Assembly: GCA_049671305.1 (NCBI GenBank)
Contig: JBATUR010000003.1
Location: 1 to 33,094, forward strand
Direction of reading: 5' to 3'
DNA length: 33,094 nt
Source: CADCTM01 sp049671305
GTDB taxonomy: Bacteria > Cyanobacteriota > Cyanobacteriia > Cyanobacteriales > Coleofasciculaceae
Part shown: positions 15,909-23,367 of the stretch, piece after piece
Layout: each line of letters starts with the position of its first letter
How positions within the stretch are numbered: position 1 is the stretch's first letter
Made by a program: the position numbers and the translations under genes
Notes under the pieces: generated by a model
Database searches by the model: none
What the model was told of the DNA's origin: nothing
What the model saw: the letters and a program-made list of their open reading frames with translations, nothing else

Positions 15909-17233
15909 AGAATGAGCGATTTTCAATGAATCAGCGGAGGATCGATGAACAAGACAGAGAACAACTGATACAAACAACTCGCAATTTACTTACTGAAGTT
16001 CAAGCACTTTCTAGTCGCATTGCTGCAGTTAATGAAATTTCTACAGCAATTAATCGTTCTCTTAATTTAGATGATATTTTGCGAATTGTAGGTAAGCAAG
16101 CGAAATGGTTGCTAGATTTTAAACATTGTAGTGTTTGTCTTGTAGAAGGTAATTGTTGTCGTCCGATCACATTATTTGGCTCTCCAATTGCCTTTGATGC
16201 TTGTATTTCCTTAGAGGATAATCCAATAGGTCGCGCCGTTAAAACAGGACAACCTCAGCTTAATCCTCAAGATTATCTTCGCAGTTTTCCAGAAGTTTAC
16301 ACCACACAAATAATCATTGCTTTGGAGAATGAAAATCAAGTCATTGGTACAATTAATTTTGGCAATATATCACCGCACGTTTATACTCAGGAAGATTTAA
16401 GAATTGCCTATTTATTAGCCTTGCAAGTATCAGGAGCGATTCGGAACGCCAAGCACTTTGACGAGATGAATCAGCTATTAGAAGAAATGAATCAGCTTAA
16501 CTCGCAACTTCATGCAGAAAGAGGCAAGACAGATGAATTACTTTTAAATATACTTCCTCGAAAAATTGCTAACGAACTAAAGCAAAATGGTAAAGTAAAA
16601 CCAGTCCACTTTGAAGCTGCTTCTATTTTATTTACTGATTTCAAGGATTTTACCAAACTTGCAGAACAGTTATCGCCAGAAGCCTTGGTTGATGAGTTAG
16701 ATTATTGCTTTTCTTACTTTGATATGGTTATGGAATCATACAATTTAGAAAAGCTCAAAACAATTGGTGATAGTTATATGTCTGTAGCAGGAATTCCTGT
16801 TCCCAATGCAACTCATGCGATTGATGCCGTGCTTGCTGCCTTGCAAGTTCAAGCATTTATGGGTTGGCGACAACAAGAAAAGATGCAACAAAATCAACCT
16901 TATTGGGAAATGAGAATTGGCATTCATTCTGGTTCCTTATTAGCTGGGGTAATTGGCAAGAAAAAGTTTGCTTATGATGTTTGGGGCGATGCAGTTAATA
17001 TAGCAGCGAGAATAGAATCTGTAAGTCTGCCTAGTGCAATTAATATTTCTCAGACAACTTATGAATTAGTTAAAGATTTTTTTGATTGTGAAAATCGAGG
17101 GAAAATTACTGTAAAAAATAAGGGAAAGATTGAGATGTATTTTGTAAATGGCATTAAAAAGAATCTGGCTTGTGAACCTCTGTTTTTATTGCCAAATGAT
17201 CAATTTAATGCTATGTATTCTGCCATAAAATAG
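15905..17233 (+). CDS. GAF-domain class III adenylate cyclase
   Basis: A 442-aa soluble protein joins a GAF sensor domain (about 45-180), a coiled-coil signalling helix (about 182-215) and a class III cyclase homology domain (about 233-415). Metal-binding aspartates are D245 (ILFTDFKDFT) and D289 (KTIGDSYM). Adenine-selecting K285 and D358 (YDVWGD) are the residues that distinguish adenylate from guanylate cyclases. Transition-state N365 and R369 (VNIAARI) are present. It should therefore make cAMP from ATP. The start overlaps the upstream CMD-like stop by 4 bp and lacks its own Shine-Dalgarno, in keeping with coupled translation; ATG 15926 is an alternative. GAF domains bind small ligands, often cyclic nucleotides or chromophores, but no bilin-anchoring Cys is obvious. 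A hairpin follows the gene. Confidence 0.92.
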   Translation: MKNERFSMNQRRIDEQDREQLIQTTRNLLTEVQALSSRIAAVNEISTAINRSLNLDDILRIVGKQAKWLLDFKHCSVCLVEGNCCRPITLFGSPIAFDACISLEDNPIGRAVKTGQPQLNPQDYLRSFPEVYTTQIIIALENENQVIGTINFGNISPHVYTQEDLRIAYLLALQVSGAIRNAKHFDEMNQLLEEMNQLNSQLHAERGKTDELLLNILPRKIANELKQNGKVKPVHFEAASILFTDFKDFTKLAEQLSPEALVDELDYCFSYFDMVMESYNLEKLKTIGDSYMSVAGIPVPNATHAIDAVLAALQVQAFMGWRQQEKMQQNQPYWEMRIGIHSGSLLAGVIGKKKFAYDVWGDAVNIAARIESVSLPSAINISQTTYELVKDFFDCENRGKITVKNKGKIEMYFVNGIKKNLACEPLFLLPNDQFNAMYSAIK

Positions 17234-17266
17234 GCTTGATTTAATGGTTTTTTATTGCCGTTTTTA

Positions 17267-17291
17267 GTAGGGTGGTCTGAGTTCACCCTAC
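17267..17291. terminator. GTAGGGTG/CACCCTAC hairpin between convergent genes
   Basis: A perfect 8-bp stem (17267-17274 and 17284-17291) encloses a 9-nt loop. It lies 34 bp past the cyclase stop codon and 22 bp before the MBL gene stop codon. Similar GTAGGGTG palindromes are common intergenic repeats in cyanobacteria. There is no T-run immediately after it on either strand, so terminator function is only likely from position. Confidence 0.55.
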
Positions 17292-17313
17292 CGATATGCC
17301 CAGAAATTTTTAC

Positions 17314-18081
17314 CTAAAATTGATAACTCAACACAATAATTTCTGAGCCGTTTTGTGGTAAATCCGAGGGCTTAATTGCGATCACGTCACTATTAACACG
17401 ACGAATTGGCATACCTTCCATCAAAGTCAAAAACTCATCTACTGCCACAATATCGCAAGCCGCATCCGCCGCTTGGGTGCGATAATGAGTCGGAATGACA
17501 ATTTTCGGATTGAGAGTCGCCACAGCCTGTTTAGCCTCTTGGGGATTATAAGCTTTGGGACCACCACCCACAGGAATCAAGGCAAGATCAGGACGCCCCA
17601 TGAGGATTTTTTGTTCCAAAGCAATTGGTGCTGCCGCGCCGCCTAGATGGACAATCTTAACCCCGCCTTGATTCCATTGCCAAGCCACATTACGACCAAA
17701 ACGCCTGCCACCTTGGCGGTCATGATCTATACTAATGCCCTGAAATCTAATCGATCCAACTTGATAAACTCCTGGATCAAACAGTATGCGAGGATTACCT
17801 GGCAAGTCTTCTGCCGCGCCTTCATCAAACAACTGACTACTAATCAGTACAAAATCGGCAGCCACCCTGGGTAAGCGATAACCCGCAGTACAACCCAAAG
17901 TCCGAAAAGGATTAACTAAAACTCGTTTACCACTGCCAGTGAACAAAAAGCAGGTATGTCCCAACCATTGTACAGAAAGGCTATCAGCGGTTGCTGCTTG
18001 TACAAACTTGCTCGTTGCTACTGTCCCGACTGTCGCGATTAAACCAGTACCCGCGTAGCGCATCAATTGTCGCCGTTTCAT
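17314..18081 (-). CDS. Tat-exported MBL-fold protein with degenerate metal site
   Basis: The 255-aa protein has a twin-arginine signal (KRRQLMRY, hydrophobic core, cleavage near FVQA at about 29), which suggests export to the periplasm or thylakoid lumen. The mature part resembles UlaG-like metallo-beta-lactamase-fold hydrolases: WLGHTCFLF (H42), VLVNPF, ISIDHD (H120), VKIVHLGG (H145) and VIPTHY (H199). The defining HxHxDH motif after strand VLI is replaced: the segment reads VLISSQLFDEGA (79-90), leaving only D86. The HLGD aspartate is a glycine. It is therefore either catalytically dead or uses another mechanism. It lies 26 bp downstream of trpG on the same strand and may share its transcript. 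The fold call is good, the enzymatic role doubtful. Confidence 0.82.
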   Translation of the reverse strand: MKRRQLMRYAGTGLIATVGTVATSKFVQAATADSLSVQWLGHTCFLFTGSGKRVLVNPFRTLGCTAGYRLPRVAADFVLISSQLFDEGAAEDLPGNPRILFDPGVYQVGSIRFQGISIDHDRQGGRRFGRNVAWQWNQGGVKIVHLGGAAAPIALEQKILMGRPDLALIPVGGGPKAYNPQEAKQAVATLNPKIVIPTHYRTQAADAACDIVAVDEFLTLMEGMPIRRVNSDVIAIKPSDLPQNGSEIIVLSYQF

Positions 18082-18107
18082 GTTTACTTAAATAAATTAC
18101 TTCCCGT

Positions 18108-18728
18108 TTAAGACACTGACATTAACTGATGACGCGACGCTGGAATTGATTCCAGAAAGTTTCGCAACAATTGTTTGCCAGAAGCCGTGAGAATACTCTC
18201 TGGGTGAAACTGGACGCCTTCTAGGTGTGGATAGTTCCGATGTCTAACACCCATAATTGTGCCATCATCTACCCAAGCGGTAATTTCCAAAATTTCTGGG
18301 CAAGACTCACGCTCAATCACCAAACTATGATACCGAGTTGCCTGGAAGGGATTGGCTAGTCCTCGGAAAACGCCGACACCAGTGTGATGAATTTCTGATG
18401 TTTTACCATGCATCAATACTGGTGCCGAAATAATTTTAGCGCCGAAAATCTGACCAATACTTTGATGCCCCAAACAGACTCCAAGAATTGGCAACGTCGC
18501 CGCGAATTCACGGATTAATGCCCCAGAAATACCCGCATCTTCTGGACGCCCAGGACCCGGAGAAATCACGACGCCATCGGGTTTGAGGGCGGCAATTTGC
18601 TCAATCGTTATTTTGTCATTGCGGTAGACTTGAATACTTGAGGCTACGGGTAACTCTGTACCTAACTCGCCCAGGTACTGTACCAGGTTGTATGTAAAGC
18701 TGTCGTAGTTGTCGATAACAACGAGCAA
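18108..18728 (-). CDS. trpG: Anthranilate synthase / aminodeoxychorismate synthase glutamine amidotransferase subunit
   Basis: This class I glutamine amidotransferase hydrolyses glutamine and passes ammonia to TrpE or PabB for tryptophan or folate synthesis. The 206-aa product opens with VVIDNYDSFTYNLVQYLGEL, as in other TrpG/PabA proteins. It has ISPGPGRPEDAG, the nucleophile elbow GVCLGHQSIG (Cys) and the His-Glu pair in VQFHPESI. The frame is open upstream to 18890, but that part overlaps the DgkA gene and is not family-like. AAGGAG sits 8 nt before TTG 18728, which gives the normal family N-terminus, so I choose TTG. It lies 65 bp downstream of the DgkA-type gene. Sequence alone does not separate TrpG from PabA; many cyanobacteria use one protein for both. 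Confidence 0.92.
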   Translation of the reverse strand: MLVVIDNYDSFTYNLVQYLGELGTELPVASSIQVYRNDKITIEQIAALKPDGVVISPGPGRPEDAGISGALIREFAATLPILGVCLGHQSIGQIFGAKIISAPVLMHGKTSEIHHTGVGVFRGLANPFQATRYHSLVIERESCPEILEITAWVDDGTIMGVRHRNYPHLEGVQFHPESILTASGKQLLRNFLESIPASRHQLMSVS

Positions 18729-18793
18729 ATCGCCTTTCTCCTTTTGTGTTGGGAACAGATAATTAAGTTTATTATCATAGCGTCCCAAGCTAA

Positions 18794-19342
18794 TTATTCT
18801 TGAATTAAGACGAGGAAGGGTGGAATGAGTAGAGAACCTGCCACTAAGACAGAAGCGATCGCAGAAATCAAAACTGCCCCTGCCGCACAATCTTTAGCAA
18901 TTTTGGCAAGCTCATGGTACGACTGTTTAACCGTCAAGTCAACCACCGCCTCAATCGCTGTATTTAATAATTCCAGCGCCATCACCAAGCCACAAGTCAA
19001 GCTAATCACAGCAATTTCCACAGCACTAAGATGCAAACAAACACCACTAGCAACTGCAAAGATGCCAATAATTGTATGAATGCGAAAGTTGCGCTGAGTC
19101 ATAAAGGCATAAGCCACTCCAGACCAAGCATATTTAAAACTCAGCATTAAAGTTGGAGCAATTTGCCAAGCCAAGTCACGAGTTCTCTTAATAACCGGCT
19201 CGGAAGGATTTGATTTGGGCATGGAAAAATCTTGAGACATAGACCGTGAACTCGCTGTAACAACATCGGATGAAGATTGAGCCTTTGGTGACACCATATA
19301 ATTTTTGCTCATTATTTCAGGGGATACTGCCAAAATGCCCAC
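18794..19342 (-). CDS. dgkA: DgkA-type diacylglycerol/undecaprenol kinase family protein
   Basis: This small integral-membrane lipid kinase (182 aa) has a ~55-residue polar N-terminal extension before the conserved part. The catalytic signature ELLNTAIEAVVD (124-135; E124, N127, E131) is intact. SFKYAWSGVAYAFMTQRNFRIH precedes the first of three hydrophobic helices (about 88-105, 108-128 and 150-178), and KDCAAGAVL (150-158) is the conserved KDxAAGAV. It phosphorylates diacylglycerol or undecaprenol at the membrane. The start is GTG at 19342, 4 bp after the ybeY stop codon, so coupling is likely; ATG 19312 is an alternative. It sits in the prfB-to-trpG run on one strand. Confidence 0.92.
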   Translation of the reverse strand: MGILAVSPEIMSKNYMVSPKAQSSSDVVTASSRSMSQDFSMPKSNPSEPVIKRTRDLAWQIAPTLMLSFKYAWSGVAYAFMTQRNFRIHTIIGIFAVASGVCLHLSAVEIAVISLTCGLVMALELLNTAIEAVVDLTVKQSYHELAKIAKDCAAGAVLISAIASVLVAGSLLIPPFLVLIQE

Positions 19343-19346
19343 ATTA

Positions 19347-19868
19347 CTAAATTTGACTGATCAAATTTACAACTCTTAGTAAACTTGACTGTTGATCGAG
19401 CATTGCATTCAAAGATTCCTGATCTGGATGATCCCACCCCAAAAGATGTAGTAAACCGTGAGTAGCTAACCAAGCCAGTTCAGTTTCTAAGGAATGCCCT
19501 TGTTGTGCTGCTTGCTGATGAGCTGTATCAACTGAGATCACAATATCACCCAGATAAACTGGCTCTTGCAACTGCATTTCGGTAGGCAACTGAGGAGATT
19601 CTACTTCTAATGCCGCAAAAGCTAATACATCTGTTGGTTGATCTTTATTACGATACTGCTCATTGAGAGACTGTATTTCTCGATCATCAGTCAGACGAAG
19701 CGTTAGTTCATAAGCATCTTCTGCAGAAATCTCTGGTTGCATAGTCTTAAGCCATTGCTCAAACCAAGTTTGCCAAGTATCAGTAGATATGGAACAAGAG
19801 AATTTTTCTGTAGTATTTGATCGACAAGCGGTAAAGAAACAATCCTGAATGCTCACTTCTACTTGCAT
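19347..19868 (-). CDS. ybeY: Endoribonuclease / 16S rRNA maturation factor YbeY
   Basis: This 173-aa UPF0054 zinc-dependent endoribonuclease acts in 16S rRNA 3'-end processing and ribosome quality control. The zinc motif is HGLLHLLGWDH, with H137, H141 and H147; W replaces the more common Y. The preceding segment LTDDREIQSLNEQYRNKDQPTDVLAF is highly family-typical, as is YLGDIVIS. ATG 19868 is a reasonable start. It lies between the DUF3285-type gene (38-bp gap) and the DgkA-type gene (4-bp gap), consistent with an operon. Confidence 0.95.
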   Translation of the reverse strand: MQVEVSIQDCFFTACRSNTTEKFSCSISTDTWQTWFEQWLKTMQPEISAEDAYELTLRLTDDREIQSLNEQYRNKDQPTDVLAFAALEVESPQLPTEMQLQEPVYLGDIVISVDTAHQQAAQQGHSLETELAWLATHGLLHLLGWDHPDQESLNAMLDQQSSLLRVVNLISQI

Positions 19869-19906
19869 GGCATCAGCCTCCTATAGCTTATGTTGCTACC
19901 ATTGGT

Positions 19907-20092
19907 TTAACGAGTCAAGTAAGCCAAGCCAACCAGCACTGCCAATAAACCCACAGAGCTTAGGAAAAAGTGTTGTAATGATTTACCGCCCTTGCTGACC
20001 ATATTACGCATTGCCAGTTTGATGTAACTAGGCTTGGGCTCAGTCTCACCAAGATTGTCTGGGGCTTTGGGTGGCGAAGATAAGTTGCTCAT
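19907..20092 (-). CDS. DUF3285-type small membrane protein
   Basis: The 61-aa protein has a Pro-rich polar N-terminus, then YIKLAMRNMVSKGGKSLQHF and one C-terminal transmembrane helix (about 43-59) ending in LTR. This pattern matches the DUF3285 family of short cyanobacterial proteins, usually encoded beside ybeY and prfB. Function is unknown. The helix suggests a plasma or thylakoid membrane location. ATG start; transcribed with prfB upstream (112-bp gap containing a hairpin) and ybeY downstream. Confidence 0.82.
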   Translation of the reverse strand: MSNLSSPPKAPDNLGETEPKPSYIKLAMRNMVSKGGKSLQHFFLSSVGLLAVLVGLAYLTR

Positions 20093-20160
20093 AATAACTA
20101 ATAGATATTTGCTGACTCTAATGTAACAGGTGTCTTAACAGATGCTTTGGGATCTGGCTT

Positions 20161-20194
20161 AGATCCCCGACTTCTTCTATGAAGTCGGGGATCT
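20161..20194. repeat. CCCCGACTTC-family hairpin after prfB
   Basis: AGATCCCCGACTTC (20161-20174) and GAAGTCGGGGATCT (20181-20194) form a perfect 14-bp stem with loop TTCTAT. It lies 11 bp past the prfB stop codon and upstream of the DUF3285-type gene. It may attenuate transcription from prfB into the downstream genes, or protect the prfB mRNA end. No T-run follows, so it may only be a repeat copy. Confidence 0.8.
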
Positions 20195-20204
20195 GGGATC
20201 TAGG

Positions 20205-21312
20205 TTAAGTTAACTGATTTTCCTGACGCAGGTAAGCTTCAATAAACATATCGATATCACCATCAAGCACATCATCGAGCAGCGAAGTTTCTACATTCGT
20301 GCGTAAATCTTTCACCATTTGGTAAGGATGAAAAACATAGTTGCGAATTTGATTACCCCAAGCCGCTTCTACCATATCACCTCGGATTTCGGCAATTTCT
20401 TGAGTACGTTGTTCTTGAGCAATAATCAGTAACTTAGCTTTAAGAATCACCAAAGCTTTTTCTTTATTTTGTAACTGACTGCGCTCTTCGGTACAACGCA
20501 CCGCAATACCTGTCGGAATATGCTTAATTCTTACTGCTGTCTCAACTTTGTTGACATTTTGACCACCCTTACCACCGGCACGGGAAGTTGTAATTTCTAA
20601 ATCTTTGTCAGGAATATCCAACTCAACCGAATTATCAATCAACGGCATCACTTCTGCGCCAGCAAAACTGGTTTGCCGCTTATCATTAGCATTGAAAGGA
20701 GAAATTCTCACCAGTCGGTGTGTGCCTTTTTCCGATTTCAAATAACCAAAAGCATGACGCCCGTCAATTTCAATAGTCACCGACTTAATACCTGCTTCTT
20801 CCCCGTCGGATTTTTCGACAAGTCGCACTTTATAACTATGTTTGTCTGCCCAACGAGTGTACATTCTCAGTAAGATTTCTACCCAATCTTGAGCATCTGT
20901 ACCACCCGCCCCAGCATTCAGCGTCAAGACAGCACCTTTAGCGTCGTAGATGCCCGATAGTAGCTGCTCCAACTCCCAACGGTCAAGTTCACTTTTTAGC
21001 TGTGTCAAGCTTGTTTCGGCTTCTTCTAAAAGTGCCGCATCTTCTTCTAGTTCTAACAACTCCAACACGGCTTTGGCATCTTCTAGAGAACTGCACCACT
21101 GGTGATATTGTTGGAGATTAGATTTGAGGTCATTTAGTTCTTGTAATGTCTGTTGAGCTGAAGCTTGGTTATCCCAAAAATCCGGTTGAGCTGCCGACTG
21201 CTCCAAGTCTTGAATTTTGGCAGTAAGAGCGGGTACGTCAAAGATAGTCCTGAGTTTTACCCAGGCGCTCTGATAACACTTCAACTTCTTTTTTTACTTC
21301 TAAGGCTTCCAT
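20205..21312 (-). CDS. prfB: Peptide chain release factor 2, expressed by +1 programmed frameshift
   Basis: RF2 recognises UGA and UAA stop codons in the ribosome. The gene is in two frames. ATG 21312 begins a 24-codon zero frame ending TAT CTT, followed by in-frame TGA at 21240-21238. Skipping one base at CTTTGAC (21243-21237) joins the main frame at Asp, giving a 368-aa protein of normal length. Upstream of the shift is AGGAC, a weak form of the E. coli internal Shine-Dalgarno. The body has NAGAGGTDAQDW, the stop-codon recognition motif SPF (RISPFN), and the catalytic GGQ in GGKGGQNVN. AGAGAG precedes the ATG. Expression should be autoregulated: low RF2 slows UGA termination and favours the shift. 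It heads the block with DUF3285, ybeY, dgkA and trpG. Confidence 0.96.
21237..21243 (-). promoter_or_regulatory. prfB +1 frameshift site CTTTGAC
   Basis: This is the canonical RF2 recoding heptamer. P-site CTT slips onto TTT when the UGA in the A site is decoded slowly. It is preceded by TAT and a purine-rich AGGAC, as in known RF2 genes but with a weaker Shine-Dalgarno-like element. Confidence 0.95.
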
Positions 21313-21482
21313 AATATCTCTCTAAGGGTTGCTGGCAATTAGCGTTAAGTATACGAGGGTCTAACAATATTGGGATAGCGATATTTAATCATCCTACTTT
21401 TCTATGAGTGTGACATAACTATAAAATAGGGGGCAACGAATGCGTCACCCCCCATGATCATCTTATTGATTTAAGCACAAGC

Positions 21483-22211
21483 TTAATCGCGCCCATTTAA
21501 GCTAATCAGCAAGCGCAAGATGAAGACGAATAAGTTGATGTAGGTGAGATACATCGACAACGCCGCAGGCAAATATTCATCATCGCGGTAGGTGCGAGGC
21601 AGGATGTAGAAATCTACCACAGCAGCGCCAGCAAAGAGAAAGACGCCGATGCCAGAAACGGCAATATCTAACCAACCAGGAAAACCGCCACCAAAAAAGG
21701 AAAAGATGACCTGACCAACTAAAACGACAATCAGGGCAATCATACCCAGTTGTACAGTTTTAGCTAGAGCTTGTCCGTCTTCTTCAGAAAGATTTGAGCC
21801 AATTTGTCTACCAGCGATAAAGGTAGCGCCACAACCCAAGGCAGCAAAACCAATGCCTTGCAGACCAACGCCTTGTGTGCTCAGGGCAACGAAAATTAAG
21901 CCACTGAGGGTGTATCCAGAAAGCAGACTGTAGGTGGCTAGCAGGGGCAGGGCGACACCTTTGTTACCTTTTTGGGCGACGCTGCTGGCAACGAAGAAAA
22001 GAGCGAACTCAGCAATCAGGGCAACCCAGAAGGTGGTCATGAATAGCTGTGGGTTGGAGCGCAAAACGTTCAAACCACCGTAGGCAGCAAGGGCGGTTAA
22101 AACTAGTCCTGCTCCTACAAAAGGTAGCGCGTTGGCAATTACATTTGGACCAACTAGAGCGTGACCTTTGGCATCACGCATCGCTTGACGAAAGTTGCTG
22201 GTGTTACTCAT
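21483..22211 (-). CDS. Bax inhibitor-1 (BI-1/YccA) family membrane protein
   Basis: A 242-aa protein with seven hydrophobic helices has a short N-terminal cytosolic segment (MSNTSNFRQAMRDAK). Conserved BI-1 features include LLATYSLLSGYTLSGLIF in the middle and a C-terminal YLTYINLFVFILRLL. Bacterial BI-1 relatives (YetJ, YccA) are pH-sensitive Ca2+ leak channels or regulators of FtsH; which applies here is unknown. The frame opens at TTG 22247, but ATG 22211 is the natural start. It is followed at some distance (170 bp) by prfB on the same strand and is probably a separate transcript. Confidence 0.9.
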   Translation of the reverse strand: MSNTSNFRQAMRDAKGHALVGPNVIANALPFVGAGLVLTALAAYGGLNVLRSNPQLFMTTFWVALIAEFALFFVASSVAQKGNKGVALPLLATYSLLSGYTLSGLIFVALSTQGVGLQGIGFAALGCGATFIAGRQIGSNLSEEDGQALAKTVQLGMIALIVVLVGQVIFSFFGGGFPGWLDIAVSGIGVFLFAGAAVVDFYILPRTYRDDEYLPAALSMYLTYINLFVFILRLLISLNGRD

Positions 22212-22380
22212 GAGACTAAGGAGGGAATACCGATAAGTTACAAGCAAAATTTGCTCGCTTTGTTCTATTTTGACTGAGATTTGAAGCAGTGAGTGGTCTA
22301 GAGGCGATTGGGCATCAAGATTCTGTCGTAAGGCACAGTAAAAAATTTGAAATTACCCTGTAATAGTCCATTTTGCGTAT

Positions 22381-22424
22381 TTTTACGGAGAAGCAAAATC
22401 AGTATGAGAGTTTTTTCCGTAAAA
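22381..22424. promoter_or_regulatory. 9-bp inverted repeat upstream of the sigma factor gene
   Basis: TTTTACGGA (22381-22389) and TCCGTAAAA (22416-22424) are perfect inverse copies 26 bp apart, ending 33 bp before the sigma factor ATG. Spacing and position would suit a regulator half-site pair or a leader hairpin. No binding protein can be named. Confidence 0.4.
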
Positions 22425-22457
22425 CGACGATGGTGTAATAGTTTGCCAGTTTAGACA

Positions 22458-23285
22458 ATGAGTTCAAGAAGGACTGGTGAATGTGAAGCTGGAATGATTG
22501 TTATGGCGACAAGTCTTGTGTCTTTTCGGAGAATGGAACTTTTGATGGCTTACTATCAAAATCCTTCTATTGAGGTTCGCAATCAGTTAGTGCGGTTGAA
22601 TGCAGGTTTGGTAAGGAAGATTGCTCATCGAATTAGCTATCAGTGTGCTGAACCTTATGAAGATTTGGAACAAATTGGCTACATTGGCTTAATTCGGGCG
22701 ATTGAAAGGTTTGATCCTGCTCAAAATCGTGCCTTTAGTTCGTTTGCTGTGCCTTATATTCGCGGGGAGATGTTACATTTTTTACGCGACAAGGGTTCAG
22801 TGATCAAAATTCCGCGCCGCTTCACGGAATTGCAGCAAGAAGGACGACGAGTTAGTAGAGATTTGGCAGCTAGCTTGGGACGCTTTCCCAAAGATACAGA
22901 AATTGCCCAGGCATTGAAGGTATCTCTGCAAGAATGGCAGGAGAGTAAGTTGGCGACTCAAAATCGTGCTCCTTTAAGTTTGGATGCCACAATTAATCAA
23001 AGCGTTGATAGTCAGCTTACTTTAGGTGAGATGCTACCAGATACTCATCATGAGGCGTTGCGGCATTGGGAAGAAGAACGACAAGAATTGCAAGGCGCTA
23101 TGAATCAATTGGAGGAAAAGGCGCGCGCGGCAATTGAGTTTGTGGTATTGCGGGAACTACCGCGCCGAGAAGCTGCTGCTCAAATTGGTGTGAGTCCAAT
23201 GACGGTGACGCGACACTTACATCGAGGTGTCCAAGAGTTGGTGACTTTATTACAGCCTCAAACTACGGAACAGCTTGCCAGTTAG
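22458..23285 (+). CDS. sigF: SigF-like group 3 RNA polymerase sigma factor
   Basis: This is a 275-aa alternative sigma factor of the SigB/SigF/SigG (group 3) type. Region 2 is EDLEQIGYIGLIRAIERFDP followed by FSSFAVPYIRGEMLHFLRDK, the -10 recognition and core-binding region. Region 3 follows at about 120-165, and region 4 ends with the helix-turn-helix RREAAAQIGVSPMTVTRHLHRG (about 237-258). In Synechocystis, SigF controls pilus and motility genes. In-frame ATGs at 22494 and 22503 are plausible alternative starts because residues 1-15 are not family-like. No anti-sigma gene is adjacent. A 9-bp inverted repeat upstream may matter for control. Confidence 0.9.
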   Translation: MSSRRTGECEAGMIVMATSLVSFRRMELLMAYYQNPSIEVRNQLVRLNAGLVRKIAHRISYQCAEPYEDLEQIGYIGLIRAIERFDPAQNRAFSSFAVPYIRGEMLHFLRDKGSVIKIPRRFTELQQEGRRVSRDLAASLGRFPKDTEIAQALKVSLQEWQESKLATQNRAPLSLDATINQSVDSQLTLGEMLPDTHHEALRHWEEERQELQGAMNQLEEKARAAIEFVVLRELPRREAAAQIGVSPMTVTRHLHRGVQELVTLLQPQTTEQLAS

Positions 23286-23367
23286 TGATTAGTCAAGGGG
23301 CGTCAATGCTAATACCCATTGGTCTTTTTAATGATTTTTATACCATGTTTTTTTTCGTAGATATTGA

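Noticed and set aside
21313..21482. Possible terminator between the BI-1 gene and prfB
   Set aside because: I found no stem of useful length with a T-run; only short C/G runs are present.
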